Origin: Streptomyces sp. NBC_00377
GTDB taxonomy: Bacteria; Actinomycetota; Actinomycetes; Streptomycetales; Streptomycetaceae
DNA: 64,000 nt
Reading direction: 5' to 3'
NCBI RefSeq assembly: GCF_036075115.1
Contig: NZ_CP107958.1
Location: 7,440,001 to 7,504,000, forward strand
The position numbers and the translations under genes are program-made. Of this stretch, positions 32,000 through 41,471 are shown piece by piece. The notes beneath the pieces were generated by a model. The model saw only the letters and a program-made list of their open reading frames with translations. It was not told the DNA's origin and did no database searches. Position 1 is the first letter of the stretch. Each line of letters starts with the position of its first letter.

Positions 32000-33976
32000 G
32001 TGTCAGACGTCCGTGTGATCATCCAACGCGATTCCGAGCGGGAAGAGCGCACGGTGACGACGGGCACCACGGCCGCCGACCTCTTCGCGGGCGAGCGCTC
32101 CGTCATCGCCGCGCGCGTGGCCGGCGAGCTGAGGGACCTGTCGTACGTGCTCGCGGACGGCGAAGAGGTCGAGGGCGTCGAGATCTCCTCCGAGGACGGT
32201 CTGAACATCCTGCGCCACTCCACCGCGCACGTGATGGCCCAGGCCGTGCAGGAGCTCTTCCCCGAGGCCAAGCTGGGCATCGGCCCCCCGGTCAAGGACG
32301 GCTTCTACTACGACTTCGACGTCGAGAAGCCGTTCACGCCCGAGGACCTCAAGGCCGTCGAGAAGAAGATGCAGGAGATCCAGAAGCGGGGGCAGAAGTT
32401 CGCCCGCCGGGTGGTCACCGACGAGGCCGCCCGCGAGGAGCTCGCCGACGAGCCGTACAAGCTGGAGCTCATCGGCATCAAGGGCTCGGCCTCCACCGAC
32501 GACGGCGCGGACGTCGAGGTCGGCGCCGGCGAGCTGACGATCTACGACAACCTGGACGCCAGGACCGGTGACCTCTGCTGGAAGGACCTCTGCCGCGGTC
32601 CCCACCTGCCCACCACCCGCAACATCCCGGCGTTCAAGCTGATGCGCAACGCGGCCGCCTACTGGCGCGGCAGCGAGAAGAACCCCATGCTCCAGCGCAT
32701 CTACGGCACCGCCTGGCCCTCCAAGGACGAGCTGAAGGCCCACCTCGACTTCCTCGCGGAGGCCGAGAAGCGCGACCACCGCAAGCTGGGCAGCGAGCTG
32801 GACCTCTTCTCCATCCCCGAGCAGATCGGTTCCGGCCTCGCCGTCTTCCACCCCAAGGGCGGGATCATCCGCCGGGTCATGGAGGACTACTCGCGCCGCC
32901 GCCACGAGGAGGAGGGCTACGAGTTCGTCTACACCCCGCACGCGACGAAGGGGAAGCTCTTCGAGACCTCGGGCCACCTGGACTGGTACGCCGACGGCAT
33001 GTACCCGCCCATGCAGCTCGACGAGGGCGTGGACTACTACCTCAAGCCCATGAACTGCCCGATGCACAACCTGATCTTCGACGCGCGCGGTCGCTCCTAC
33101 CGCGAACTGCCGCTGCGCCTCTTCGAGTTCGGGACCGTGTACCGGTACGAGAAGTCGGGCGTCGTGCACGGCCTGACCCGCGCGCGCGGCTTCACCCAGG
33201 ACGACGCGCACATCTACTGCACCCGCGAGCAGATGGCCGACGAGCTCGACAAGACGCTCACCTTCGTCCTCGGCCTGCTGCGCGACTACGGCCTGGACGA
33301 CTTCTACCTGGAACTGTCCACCAAGGACCCGGAGAAGTTCGTCGGCTCGGACGAGGTGTGGGAGGAGGCGACCGAGACGCTCCGCCAGGTCGCCGAGAAG
33401 CAGGGCCTCCCGCTCGTTCCCGACCCGGGCGGCGCCGCCTTCTACGGCCCGAAGATCTCCGTCCAGACGAAGGACGCCATCGGCCGGACCTGGCAGATGT
33501 CGACCATCCAGCTCGACTTCAACCTGCCGGAGCGCTTCGACCTGGAGTACACCGGCCCGGACGGCGCCAAGCAGCGTCCGGTGATGATCCACCGTGCCCT
33601 CTTCGGCTCGATCGAGCGGTTCTTCGCGGTGCTCCTCGAGCACTACGCGGGCGCCTTCCCGGCGTGGCTGGCCCCGGTCCAGGCGCTCGGCATCCCCATC
33701 GGCGACGCGCACGTGGAGTACCTGGAGAAGTTCGCCGCGGCCGCGAAGAAGAAGGGGCTGCGGGTGGAGGTGGACTCCTCCTCCGACCGGATGCAGAAGA
33801 AGATCCGCAACGCCCAGAAGCAGAAGGTGCCCTTCATGGTCATCGCGGGCGACGAGGACATGGCGGGCGGCTCGGTCTCCTTCCGTTACCGCGACGGCTC
33901 CCAGGAGAACGGCATCCCGCTCGACGAGGCCATCGCGAAGATCGCGAAGGTCGTCGAGGAGCGGACGCAGGTCTGA
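32000..33976 (+). CDS. thrS: Threonyl-tRNA synthetase
   Basis: This class II synthetase has 658 aa, the usual length. The N-terminal TGS and editing domains come first (HSTAHVMAQAVQELFPEA). The catalytic core has the zinc-binding Cys in KPMNCPMHN, motif 2 (FEFGTVYRYEKSG, HGLTRARGFTQDDAH) and motif 3 (VMIHRALFGSIERF). An anticodon-binding domain follows (MVIAGDEDMAGGSVSFRYRDG). GTG 32000 follows AGGAGA at 6 bp; the frame from 31949 is less likely. A -10-like TACGAT lies at 31937-31942. No T-box leader was seen. The hairpin at its 3' end is shared with the convergent channel gene. Confidence 0.97.
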   Translation: MSDVRVIIQRDSEREERTVTTGTTAADLFAGERSVIAARVAGELRDLSYVLADGEEVEGVEISSEDGLNILRHSTAHVMAQAVQELFPEAKLGIGPPVKDGFYYDFDVEKPFTPEDLKAVEKKMQEIQKRGQKFARRVVTDEAAREELADEPYKLELIGIKGSASTDDGADVEVGAGELTIYDNLDARTGDLCWKDLCRGPHLPTTRNIPAFKLMRNAAAYWRGSEKNPMLQRIYGTAWPSKDELKAHLDFLAEAEKRDHRKLGSELDLFSIPEQIGSGLAVFHPKGGIIRRVMEDYSRRRHEEEGYEFVYTPHATKGKLFETSGHLDWYADGMYPPMQLDEGVDYYLKPMNCPMHNLIFDARGRSYRELPLRLFEFGTVYRYEKSGVVHGLTRARGFTQDDAHIYCTREQMADELDKTLTFVLGLLRDYGLDDFYLELSTKDPEKFVGSDEVWEEATETLRQVAEKQGLPLVPDPGGAAFYGPKISVQTKDAIGRTWQMSTIQLDFNLPERFDLEYTGPDGAKQRPVMIHRALFGSIERFFAVLLEHYAGAFPAWLAPVQALGIPIGDAHVEYLEKFAAAAKKKGLRVEVDSSSDRMQKKIRNAQKQKVPFMVIAGDEDMAGGSVSFRYRDGSQENGIPLDEAIAKIAKVVEERTQV

Positions 33977-33988
33977 TCCGTCGTACGC

Positions 33989-34020
33989 GGGCCCCCGGGG
34001 AGTCACCTCTGCGGGGGCCC
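33989..34020. terminator. Hairpin between thrS and the channel gene
   Basis: GGGCCCCC (33989-33996) and GGGGGCCC (34013-34020) form an 8-bp stem that overlaps the stop codon region of the convergent channel gene. Confidence 0.6.
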
Positions 34021-34707
34021 CTCGCCGTTGCGGGCGCCCGGGGAACCCTGCGGGCCAGGGATGCTCGCGGTCCCGTCCTCACGGGAGAACACCTGGATCA
34101 GCCAGGACGAGAACGACCCGGTGACCGCGCCCAGCAGGGCAAGCCCGCACGCCATCATGCCGACCGCGATCAGCCGGCCCGCGGAGGTGACGGGGGTGAC
34201 GTCGCCGTATCCGACGGTGGTGAGCGTCTCGCAGGTCCACCAGAGGGCGTCGCCGAACGTCTTCATGGTCGCGCCCGGCGCCCCGCGCTCCTGGTCGTAG
34301 ACGGCGAGCGCGCCGGAGAAGCCGAGCAGCCCCGTGGACAGCCCGGCGTAGGCGATCACGCGCGCGTGCAGCGTGAACCGCGGCTCTCCGCGACGGCGCT
34401 GCACCGTCTCGGAGAGCTTGACGATCCGCAGCGGGCGCAGCAGGGGGAGCAGGACGACCAGTCCGTCCAGCCAGTGGGTCCGTACGTAGCGCAGCCGCTG
34501 CCCGCTGAGCCGCCAGCGCACGGCGAAGTCCACGGCGAACAGCACCCACGCCGTGAGCATCACGGCGAAGCAGAGGTCCCGCCAGACGGCGTCGATGTTC
34601 TGGGCCAGGACGTGGATGGCGTACCCGGCGAGGAAGGCGAGGGAGGCCAGGAAGAGGGGGACCTCGGCGAGCTGCTCCCAGCGGAGCGTCCGGCTGTCTT
34701 CGTCCAT
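34003..34707 (-). CDS. Two- to six-helix potassium channel family protein
   Basis: The 234-aa protein has a voltage-gated-channel-like set of helices (about 20-155), including an Arg-rich segment (PLLRPLRIVKLSE) that resembles a degenerate S4, then a pore loop and last helix. The selectivity filter TTVGYGD is intact. It should conduct K+ across the membrane as a tetramer. No C-terminal RCK domain is present. ATG 34707 is chosen because upstream sequence overlaps the HIT gene promoter region. Confidence 0.85.
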   Translation of the reverse strand: MDEDSRTLRWEQLAEVPLFLASLAFLAGYAIHVLAQNIDAVWRDLCFAVMLTAWVLFAVDFAVRWRLSGQRLRYVRTHWLDGLVVLLPLLRPLRIVKLSETVQRRRGEPRFTLHARVIAYAGLSTGLLGFSGALAVYDQERGAPGATMKTFGDALWWTCETLTTVGYGDVTPVTSAGRLIAVGMMACGLALLGAVTGSFSSWLIQVFSREDGTASIPGPQGSPGARNGEGPPQR

Positions 34708-34786
34708 CGGCCCAGCTTGGCCCGCCCGGCATTTCGCGCAGCCCCGCCGACACGCCGCGAATGGGCGAAGCCATATGCTGCCTAGC

Positions 34787-35341
34787 ATGACGAGTGAGCC
34801 GGAACAGCAGATCGGAGTGGGCACGCAGGACGCGTTCCAGCGTCTGTGGACGCCCCACCGGATGGCCTACATCCAGGGTGAGAACAAGCCGACCGGCCCG
34901 GGTGCCGACGACGGCTGTCCCTTCTGCTCGATCCCGGCCAAGTCCGACGAGGACGGGCTGGTCGTCCGGCGCGGCGAGCACGTGTACGCGGTGCTGAACC
35001 TGTACCCGTACAACGGCGGCCATCTGATGACCGTCCCCTACCGGCACGTGGCCGACTACACCGACCTGACGGTGCCGGAGACCGCCGAGCTCGCCGAGCT
35101 GACCAAGCAGGCGATGACGGCCCTGCGCACCGCGTCCGGCGCGCAGGGTTTCAACATCGGGATGAACCAGGGGTCCGTCGCGGGCGCCGGGATCGCCGCC
35201 CACCTGCACCAGCACATCGTGCCCCGCTGGGGCGGCGACACGAACTTCATGCCGGTGGTGGGCCACACGCGCGTACTGCCGCAACTCCTGGCGGACACGA
35301 GGAAAATGCTGGCGGACGCCTGGCCGGCGACGGCCCGCTAG
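34787..35341 (+). CDS. HIT-family nucleotide hydrolase/transferase
   Basis: The 184-aa protein contains a zinc-like CPFC pair (DDGCPFCSIPAK) and the histidine triad HLHQHIVPRWGG, whose central His forms the nucleotidyl intermediate. Mycobacterial relatives of this length are Ap4A phosphorylases. The ATG lies 7 bp after TATGCT (34774-34779) with no ribosome binding site, so the message may be leaderless. Its neighbour on the other strand is the channel gene. In Streptomyces this gene lies near the PIM cluster, as here, but no functional link is known to me. Confidence 0.85.
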   Translation: MTSEPEQQIGVGTQDAFQRLWTPHRMAYIQGENKPTGPGADDGCPFCSIPAKSDEDGLVVRRGEHVYAVLNLYPYNGGHLMTVPYRHVADYTDLTVPETAELAELTKQAMTALRTASGAQGFNIGMNQGSVAGAGIAAHLHQHIVPRWGGDTNFMPVVGHTRVLPQLLADTRKMLADAWPATAR

Positions 35342-35436
35342 CAGCCGGCCTGCCCGGCCGGGAGCTCAAACCCCGGTCGACTCGACCAGCCCCGTCCGCA
35401 GTTCGAGGACGAGCCCCTTCAGGGCCGGAGCGGGAT

Positions 35437-35456
35437 CCGGGGGCGCATGCCCCCGG
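35437..35456. terminator. Hairpin between convergent HIT and 553-aa genes
   Basis: CCGGGGGC (35437-35444) and GCCCCCGG (35449-35456) form a perfect 8-bp stem with loop GCAT between two convergent stops. Confidence 0.65.
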
Positions 35457-35496
35457 GAACGGTCACCACACCCCACCCGCGCGCCCCGCCGGAGGC

Positions 35497-37158
35497 TCAC
35501 GCGTCATACGTGTCGGCCTTCCGCGGCGACACGTCCTGAACCGCGCCGCTGAGCACCGACGAGCGCGAGCTGAACTTCTCGATGTCCACGTCGTGCTCCT
35601 TGAGCACCTTGAGCGCGGCCGTGTGCACCACCCGCAGCACCGGCGTGGCCGCGCGCAGCGCGTCGTCGGCCATGAAGCGGTGCCGCCAGGGCTGGTCGGC
35701 CCAGGCGTGCCGCAGACCGAAGGGCTCGGGCAGGCCGATCGAACCGCCCAGCCACTTCAGCAGCGGCGGATACCAGCTGATCGTGGCCCGCGCGGCCAGC
35801 CGGACCACCTCGTCGGCGGTGACCAGCGGAAGCTTGACCGTCCGGGTCTCCCAGAACCGGACGCTCTTGGCCACCTCCTTGACGGGGGCCTCCGACTTCG
35901 TGGTGAACAGACCGTTGACCGGGCCCAGGGCGTGCCCGGTGACTTCGATACGGAGCGTCTCGTGCAGGACCGTCACCGTGATCAGCATGGTGATGATCAG
36001 CTGGCCGTCCCAGAGCGGCCACTGCACGCCGAGGTAGTGCCGGTCGCCGCCACCGAACTGCTGGCTGTTGCAGATGTCCTCGATGGCCCTCGGCTTGACC
36101 TGGTACGCCTCCACGTCGGTGCCCTCCGGCCGGGCGACCGCCTTGGCGTTCTCACCGACCGGGGTGACGATCCAGTGGCGGACCGTGGGCGGCGGGAAGC
36201 CGCCGGTCTTCAGGCTCTGCCGGGGCAGCAGGTTCAACTGGTCGTGGATGGCCCGGACGACGGTCCAACTGCGGAACTCGTGGACGCCCTTCACCGGGTC
36301 GAGCGGCGTCAGCTCCTCGGCGAGCTGCCAGGCGCCCCAGCGCGTGCCCATGCCGAGTATGCCCTTGGGGCCGGCGTAGAAGACCGAGTTCGACTGCTGT
36401 TCGGCGCTGAGCCGGGCCAGGGACTGACGCAGCTGCTCGGCCGCCGTCTGGTTCGGGCTGGTCGGCACCGCCTCGGGGACCTTGGCGCCGACGCTGCTGC
36501 CGGACAGCAGGCTGTCCCAGCGCCCGCGCAGGTCCGTCGCGGTGCTCTCGCAGATCCGCTTGGCCAGGAACCAGCCGGCCACGGGCGCCACGACGCACCC
36601 GCGCGCGTACCAGCCCGCCACACCGCCGAACGGCATTTTGACCAGGAAGAGCACGGCGAGGGCGCCCACGGCGACGAGCAGGCCGGTGCCGACGCCGGAG
36701 ACCCGCTTGCTGTCCAGCTTCCCCACGGTCGCCCGAAGCTGGAAGACCAGCAGCCACACCAGGAGTCCGGGCAGGAAGAGCACACCGCACAGCAGCATCA
36801 CGCCGGTCAGCTTCTGGTCGCGCTCCCGGCGGATGCGGTTGGCCGCGAGGCAGTGCTCGACGACCGCCTGGGGTTCGCTGCCGAACGACTGGATGAGCGG
36901 CTTGCGGCCGACGCCCAGCATGCGGTCGATCACCGCCTGGGAGAACGCCTCGCCCAGGTTCGGCCGGAAGATCCTGGCCCAGCTGCGGCCGGGGTTGACC
37001 GCGGTCTGGTGCCACTCGTTGTCGGCCTTCTTGATGTCCTCGACCGGGTTGTCCCGGTAGGCCGCCGAGGCCAGGGCGAAGGTCGGCGTCTGTCCGCCGT
37101 CGCCCGTCTGCGGCACCTGTGGTCCGAAGATGTCCGCATAACCGCTGCCAACGGTCAT
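35497..37158 (-). CDS. 553-aa membrane-associated protein, unknown function
   Basis: I do not recognise a family. An N-terminal soluble stretch (about 100 residues) precedes two to three hydrophobic helices (LTGVMLLCGVLFLPGLLVW; GLLVAVGALAVLFLV; CVVAPVAGWFLAKRI, about 115-190). A long C-terminal domain of about 350 residues (SWTVVRAIHDQLNLLPR, RHYLGVQWPLWDGQLIITM) follows, mixed alpha/beta. ATG 37158 follows GGGGGCGGG. It stands alone between HIT and EF-G2 and has normal codon bias, so it is an expressed resident gene. Confidence 0.75.
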   Translation of the reverse strand: MTVGSGYADIFGPQVPQTGDGGQTPTFALASAAYRDNPVEDIKKADNEWHQTAVNPGRSWARIFRPNLGEAFSQAVIDRMLGVGRKPLIQSFGSEPQAVVEHCLAANRIRRERDQKLTGVMLLCGVLFLPGLLVWLLVFQLRATVGKLDSKRVSGVGTGLLVAVGALAVLFLVKMPFGGVAGWYARGCVVAPVAGWFLAKRICESTATDLRGRWDSLLSGSSVGAKVPEAVPTSPNQTAAEQLRQSLARLSAEQQSNSVFYAGPKGILGMGTRWGAWQLAEELTPLDPVKGVHEFRSWTVVRAIHDQLNLLPRQSLKTGGFPPPTVRHWIVTPVGENAKAVARPEGTDVEAYQVKPRAIEDICNSQQFGGGDRHYLGVQWPLWDGQLIITMLITVTVLHETLRIEVTGHALGPVNGLFTTKSEAPVKEVAKSVRFWETRTVKLPLVTADEVVRLAARATISWYPPLLKWLGGSIGLPEPFGLRHAWADQPWRHRFMADDALRAATPVLRVVHTAALKVLKEHDVDIEKFSSRSSVLSGAVQDVSPRKADTYDA

Positions 37159-37356
37159 TCCCGCCCCCGATCGCCGCCGCTCCCGCTTCTGCGGCTTTCC
37201 CGACTTCCGTACTTCGCACACCTGTTGATCAGGTCATCAGCGTATCCGCAGGCACCGGTGTCCGTCGGCGGACGGCCGAAGACGCCCGCCGAATCGGAGG
37301 GAAACGTTCCACTGTGCTGCCACAGCGGCCACTTGAGGGCCGCCGGGCATCAACCG

Positions 37357-39552
37357 TCAGCTGTCCTGAGCCTGTTGGCGGACCTTCTCGGCGACCTGGG
37401 CCGGCATCGGCTCGTGCCGGGCGTAGGCGCGGTCGAAGCGGGCCGTGCCGTGTGAGAGGGAACGCAGGTCGACCGCGTACCGGCCGATCTCGATCTCGGG
37501 CACCTCGGCCCTGACGAGGGTGCGGCCGCCGCTGGTCTGCTCGGTGCCCAGGACCCGCCCGCGCCGCCCCGACAGGTCGCTCATCACGGCGCCCACGTAG
37601 GAGTCGCCGACCAGTACGGTCACCTCGGCCACCGGTTCCAGCAGATGGATCCTGGCGTCGGCCGCCGCCTCCCGCAGGGCGAGCGCGCCGGCCGTCTGGA
37701 ACGCGGCGTCGGAGGAGTCCACCGAGTGCGCCTTGCCGTCGAGCAGGGTGATCCGCACGTCGACCAGCGGGTGCCCGGCCGCCAGGCCCTTGACCGCCTG
37801 CGCCCGGACGCCCTTCTCGACGGACGGGATGAACTGGCGGGGCACCGCGCCGCCGACGACCTTGTCCACGAACTCGATGCCCGAGCCGCCCGGCAGCGGT
37901 TCCACCTCGATCTCGCAGACGGCGTACTGACCGTGTCCGCCGGACTGTTTGACGTGCCGCCCGCGTCCGGTGGACTTCGCCGCGAACGTCTCCCGGAGGG
38001 GAACCCGGTGCGGCACGACGTCGACCTGGACGCCGTAGCGGGTCCGCAGCCGCTCCAGGGCCACGTCCGAGTGGGCCTCGCCGAGACACCACAGGACCAC
38101 CTGGTGAGTGTGCTGGTTCTGTTCCAGGCGCATCGTCGGGTCCTCGGCGACCAGCCGGCCCAGGCCCTGCGACAGCTTGTCCTCGTCGGCCTTGCTGTGG
38201 GCCTGGATGGCGAGCGGCAGCAGCGGGTCGGGCATCCGCCAGGGCTCCATGAGCAGCGGGTCGTCCTTGGCGGACAGGGTGTCGCCGGTCTCCGCGCGGC
38301 CGAGCTTGGCCACGCACGCGAGGTCGCCCGCGATGCAGTGCGTCAGGCTCCGTTGCTGTTTGCCGAACGGCGCGGACAGGGCGCCGACGCGCTCGTCGAC
38401 GTCGTGGTCCTCGTGGCCGCGGTCGGCGAGACCGTGACCCGAGACATGGACGGTCTCGTCGGGGTGGAGCGTGCCGGAGAAGACCCGGACCAGTGAGACC
38501 CGGCCCACGTAGGGGTCGGAGGAGGTCTTCACGACCTCCGCGACCAGTGGCCCGTCCGGGTCGCACGAGGTCAGCTCGCGCGGCTCGCCGTCGACCGTCG
38601 TCACGCGCGGCGCCGCGCGCTCCAGCGGCGTCGGGAAGCCCCGGGTGACCAGTTCCAGCAGCTCGACCGTGCCGAGGCCCTGCCGTGCGCCCTCGCCCGC
38701 GGGCGCGGCCGCGAGGACGGGGAAGAACGTGCCGCGTGCGACGGCCCGCTCCAGGTCCTCGATCAGTGTCTTGACGTCGATCTGCTCGCCGCCGAGATAG
38801 CGGTCCATGAGGGTCTCGTCCTCGCTCTCGGCGATGATCCCCTCGATCAGCCGGTTGCGGGCGTCCTCGATGCCGGGCAGCTGGTCCTCACCCGGCTCGG
38901 ACACCGTGCGCTCACCGGTGGAGTAGTCGAACAGTTTCCGGGACAGCAGCCCGGTCAGTCCCGTCACGGGCGCGTGTCCGTCGGGCCCCTCGGGTCCGCG
39001 CAGGGGCAGGTACAGCGGAAGGACCGCGTCCGGGTCGTCGCCGCCGAAGGCCTCCGCGCAGATCCGTGTCATCTCCTCGAAGTCCGCGCGGGCGGCCTCC
39101 AGATGGGTCACGACGATCGCGCGGGGCATGCCGACCGCAGCGCACTCGTCCCACAGCATGCGGGTCGAGCCGTCCACGCCGTCCGACGCCGAGACGACGA
39201 AGAGGGCCGCGTCCGCGGCCCGCAGACCGGCCCTGAGCTCTCCGACGAAATCGGCGTATCCGGGGGTGTCGAGAAGATTGACCTTGATGCCGTCCCATTC
39301 GACGGGCACCAGGGACAGCTGGACCGAGCGCTGCTGACGGTGCTCGATCTCGTCGTAGTCGGAGACGGTGCCGCCGTCCTCCACGCGGCCCGCCCGGTTC
39401 ACCGCTCCCGCTGTCAGCGCGAGAGCCTCCACCAAGGTCGTCTTGCCCGATCCGCAGTGGCCGACCAGCACCACATTCCGTACGGACGCGGGGTGGTCGG
39501 CCGCTGTAGCCCTGCCGGCGGCTCCGGGGTGTGCGTTCGCCTTGTCGCCCAT
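37357..39552 (-). CDS. EF-G2-type translational GTPase paralogue with altered GTPase motifs
   Basis: The 731-aa protein has the full five-domain EF-G layout but is not the main FusA. The P-loop (GHCGSGKTT, 31-39) is normal. The switch-I sequence is RSVQL (75-79) where EF-G has RGITI, the DTPGH motif reads DTPGY (95-99), and the NKxD motif reads THLE (149-152). These lose the magnesium-binding Thr, the catalytic His and the guanine-binding Asp. In M. smegmatis an EF-G2 lacks ribosome-dependent GTPase activity, which agrees. It may be regulatory rather than a translocase. It is divergent from pgsA. Confidence 0.85.
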   Translation of the reverse strand: MGDKANAHPGAAGRATAADHPASVRNVVLVGHCGSGKTTLVEALALTAGAVNRAGRVEDGGTVSDYDEIEHRQQRSVQLSLVPVEWDGIKVNLLDTPGYADFVGELRAGLRAADAALFVVSASDGVDGSTRMLWDECAAVGMPRAIVVTHLEAARADFEEMTRICAEAFGGDDPDAVLPLYLPLRGPEGPDGHAPVTGLTGLLSRKLFDYSTGERTVSEPGEDQLPGIEDARNRLIEGIIAESEDETLMDRYLGGEQIDVKTLIEDLERAVARGTFFPVLAAAPAGEGARQGLGTVELLELVTRGFPTPLERAAPRVTTVDGEPRELTSCDPDGPLVAEVVKTSSDPYVGRVSLVRVFSGTLHPDETVHVSGHGLADRGHEDHDVDERVGALSAPFGKQQRSLTHCIAGDLACVAKLGRAETGDTLSAKDDPLLMEPWRMPDPLLPLAIQAHSKADEDKLSQGLGRLVAEDPTMRLEQNQHTHQVVLWCLGEAHSDVALERLRTRYGVQVDVVPHRVPLRETFAAKSTGRGRHVKQSGGHGQYAVCEIEVEPLPGGSGIEFVDKVVGGAVPRQFIPSVEKGVRAQAVKGLAAGHPLVDVRITLLDGKAHSVDSSDAAFQTAGALALREAAADARIHLLEPVAEVTVLVGDSYVGAVMSDLSGRRGRVLGTEQTSGGRTLVRAEVPEIEIGRYAVDLRSLSHGTARFDRAYARHEPMPAQVAEKVRQQAQDS

Positions 39553-39828
39553 GTTCCTTGCCTCCCGTACACGGTGAGGTCACTGGGGGCGCGGGCACGA
39601 CGGCCCCGCGTGCGATGGCGGCTCCGGCGACGCCCGCGGTCCTTCGAGCTTTCCACTCCCGTCACGGCTCGTCCATACGGCGGACGCGACCCGGCCGTGA
39701 CCCGGATGCCGTCGGGCCGTGACACGGGGGTGCGGGTGCCCGACCGTCGCACACACGCGCGCGTGGCTACGATGGGCCAGCCGGCGGCCAGCAGGGGCCG
39801 CGCGGCGACACCGACCCTCGGGAAGGCC

Positions 39829-40557
39829 ATGCTGAACAAGTACGCGCGTGCATTCTTCACGCGTGTCCTCACACCGTTCGCCGCGTTTCTCGTCCGCCGG
39901 GGGGTGAGCCCCGACACGGTCACGCTCCTCGGCACCGCCGGCGTGATCGCGGGCGCGCTGGTCTTCTACCCCAGGGGCGAGTTCTTCTGGGGCACGATCG
40001 TGATCACGCTGTTCGTCTTCTCCGACCTGGTCGACGGGAACATGGCCCGCCAGCTCGGCCGCTCCAGCCGCTGGGGCGCCTTCCTGGACTCCACCCTCGA
40101 CCGGGTCGCCGACGGCGCGATCTTCGGCGGGTTCGCCCTCTGGTACGCGGGCAACGGTGACGACAACGTCCTGTGCGCCGTCTCGATCTTCTGCCTGACC
40201 AGCGGCCAGGTGGTGTCGTACACCAAGGCCCGGGGCGAGTCGATCGGCCTGCCCGTCGCCGTCAACGGGCTCGTGGAGCGCGCCGAGCGGCTGGTGATCT
40301 CCCTCGTCGCGGCCGGCCTGGCGGGTCTGCACAAGTTCGGCGTGCCGGGCATCCAGGTGCTGCTGCCGATCGCGCTGTGGATCGTCGCCGTCGGCAGCCT
40401 CGTCACGCTGATCCAGCGTGTCGTCACGGTCCGGCGGGAGTCGGCCGAGGCGGAGGCCGCCGCGGGCGAGGAAGCCCAGAGACCCGCCCAGGGACACGAG
40501 GTGCAGGGACACGAGGTGCAGGGACACGAGGCCCGGGGGAGCGAGGCCGCGAAGTGA
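39829..40557 (+). CDS. pgsA: CDP-alcohol phosphatidyltransferase, probable phosphatidylinositol phosphate synthase
   Basis: This integral membrane enzyme (242 aa) condenses CDP-diacylglycerol with an alcohol, probably inositol phosphate given its PIM neighbours. The CDP-alcohol motif D66-xx-D69-G-xx-A-R-x8-G-xxx-D87-xxx-D91 is complete. About five membrane helices follow. The C-terminal tail carries GHEVQ repeats. ATG 39829 follows GGGAAGG. It overlaps the next gene by 4 bp (GTGA), starting a three-gene unit for phosphatidylinositol mannosides. Confidence 0.88.
   Translation: MLNKYARAFFTRVLTPFAAFLVRRGVSPDTVTLLGTAGVIAGALVFYPRGEFFWGTIVITLFVFSDLVDGNMARQLGRSSRWGAFLDSTLDRVADGAIFGGFALWYAGNGDDNVLCAVSIFCLTSGQVVSYTKARGESIGLPVAVNGLVERAERLVISLVAAGLAGLHKFGVPGIQVLLPIALWIVAVGSLVTLIQRVVTVRRESAEAEAAAGEEAQRPAQGHEVQGHEVQGHEARGSEAAK
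40489..40530 (+). repeat. 15-bp tandem repeats in the pgsA C-terminus
   Basis: CAGGGACACGAGGTG is repeated nearly three times, in frame, giving QGHEV units in the polar tail after the last membrane helix. Confidence 0.9.
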
Positions 40558-41471
40558 GCGCCCAGGAGCGCCTGACCGACGCGCTGTACGGCCTCGGCTG
40601 GAGCACCGTCAAGAAGCTCCCCGAGCCCGTCGCGGTACGCCTTGGCCGCAGCGTGGCCGACCTCGCCTGGAAGCGGCGCGGGAAGGGCGTGCGGCGCCTG
40701 GAGAGCAACTACGCGCGCGTGCTGCCGGACGCGAGCCCCGAGCGCCTGGCCGAGCTCTCGCGCGTGGGGATGCGCTCCTACCTGCGCTACTGGATGGAGT
40801 CCTTCCGGCTGCCGGCCTGGAGCGCCGAACGGGTCGCGGGCGGCTTCGAACCCAAGGACCTGCACCACCTCACCGACGGCATCGACTCCGGCCGGGGCGT
40901 CGTCCTCGCCCTGCCGCACATGGCGAACTGGGACCTGGCCGGCGCCTGGGTCACCACGGCGCTGCGGACGCCCTTCACCACCGTCGCCGAACGCCTCAAG
41001 CCCGAGACGCTCTACGACCGGTTCGTCGCCTACCGGGAGGGCCTCGGCATGGAGGTGCTGCCGCACAGCGGCGGTACCGCCTTCGGGACCCTGGCCCGGC
41101 GGCTGCGCGACGGCGGGCTGGTCTGCCTGGTCGCCGAGCGCGACCTGTCCGCCTCCGGCGTGGAGGTGGACTTCTTCGGGGACACCGCCAGGATGCCCGC
41201 CGGGCCCGCCCTGCTCGCCCAGCAGACCGGCGCGCTGCTGCTCCCCGTCACCCTCTGGTACGACGACTCGCCCGTCATGCGGGGCCGCGTGCATCCCCCG
41301 GTCGAGGTACCCGCGACAGGTACCCGGGCCGAGAAGACGTCTGTCATGACACAGGAGCTGGCGGACGCCTTCGCCACCGGCATCGCCGACCACCCGGAGG
41401 ACTGGCACATGTTGCAGCGCTTGTGGCTCGCGGACCTGGAACCCCGCCCGTCGGACGGGGACGCCGCGTGA
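40554..41471 (+). CDS. Phosphatidylinositol mannoside acyltransferase (HtrB/LpxL family)
   Basis: The 305-aa enzyme has the acyltransferase HxxxxD motif in LPHMANWDLAGAW, and AERDLSASGVEVDFFG, as in lipid A lauroyl transferases and mycobacterial PatA. It should add a fatty acyl chain to a PIM mannose at the inner face of the membrane. GTG 40554 overlaps the pgsA stop, and its own stop overlaps pimA, so the three are translationally coupled. The substrate is inferred from this context. Confidence 0.85.
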   Translation: MSAQERLTDALYGLGWSTVKKLPEPVAVRLGRSVADLAWKRRGKGVRRLESNYARVLPDASPERLAELSRVGMRSYLRYWMESFRLPAWSAERVAGGFEPKDLHHLTDGIDSGRGVVLALPHMANWDLAGAWVTTALRTPFTTVAERLKPETLYDRFVAYREGLGMEVLPHSGGTAFGTLARRLRDGGLVCLVAERDLSASGVEVDFFGDTARMPAGPALLAQQTGALLLPVTLWYDDSPVMRGRVHPPVEVPATGTRAEKTSVMTQELADAFATGIADHPEDWHMLQRLWLADLEPRPSDGDAA

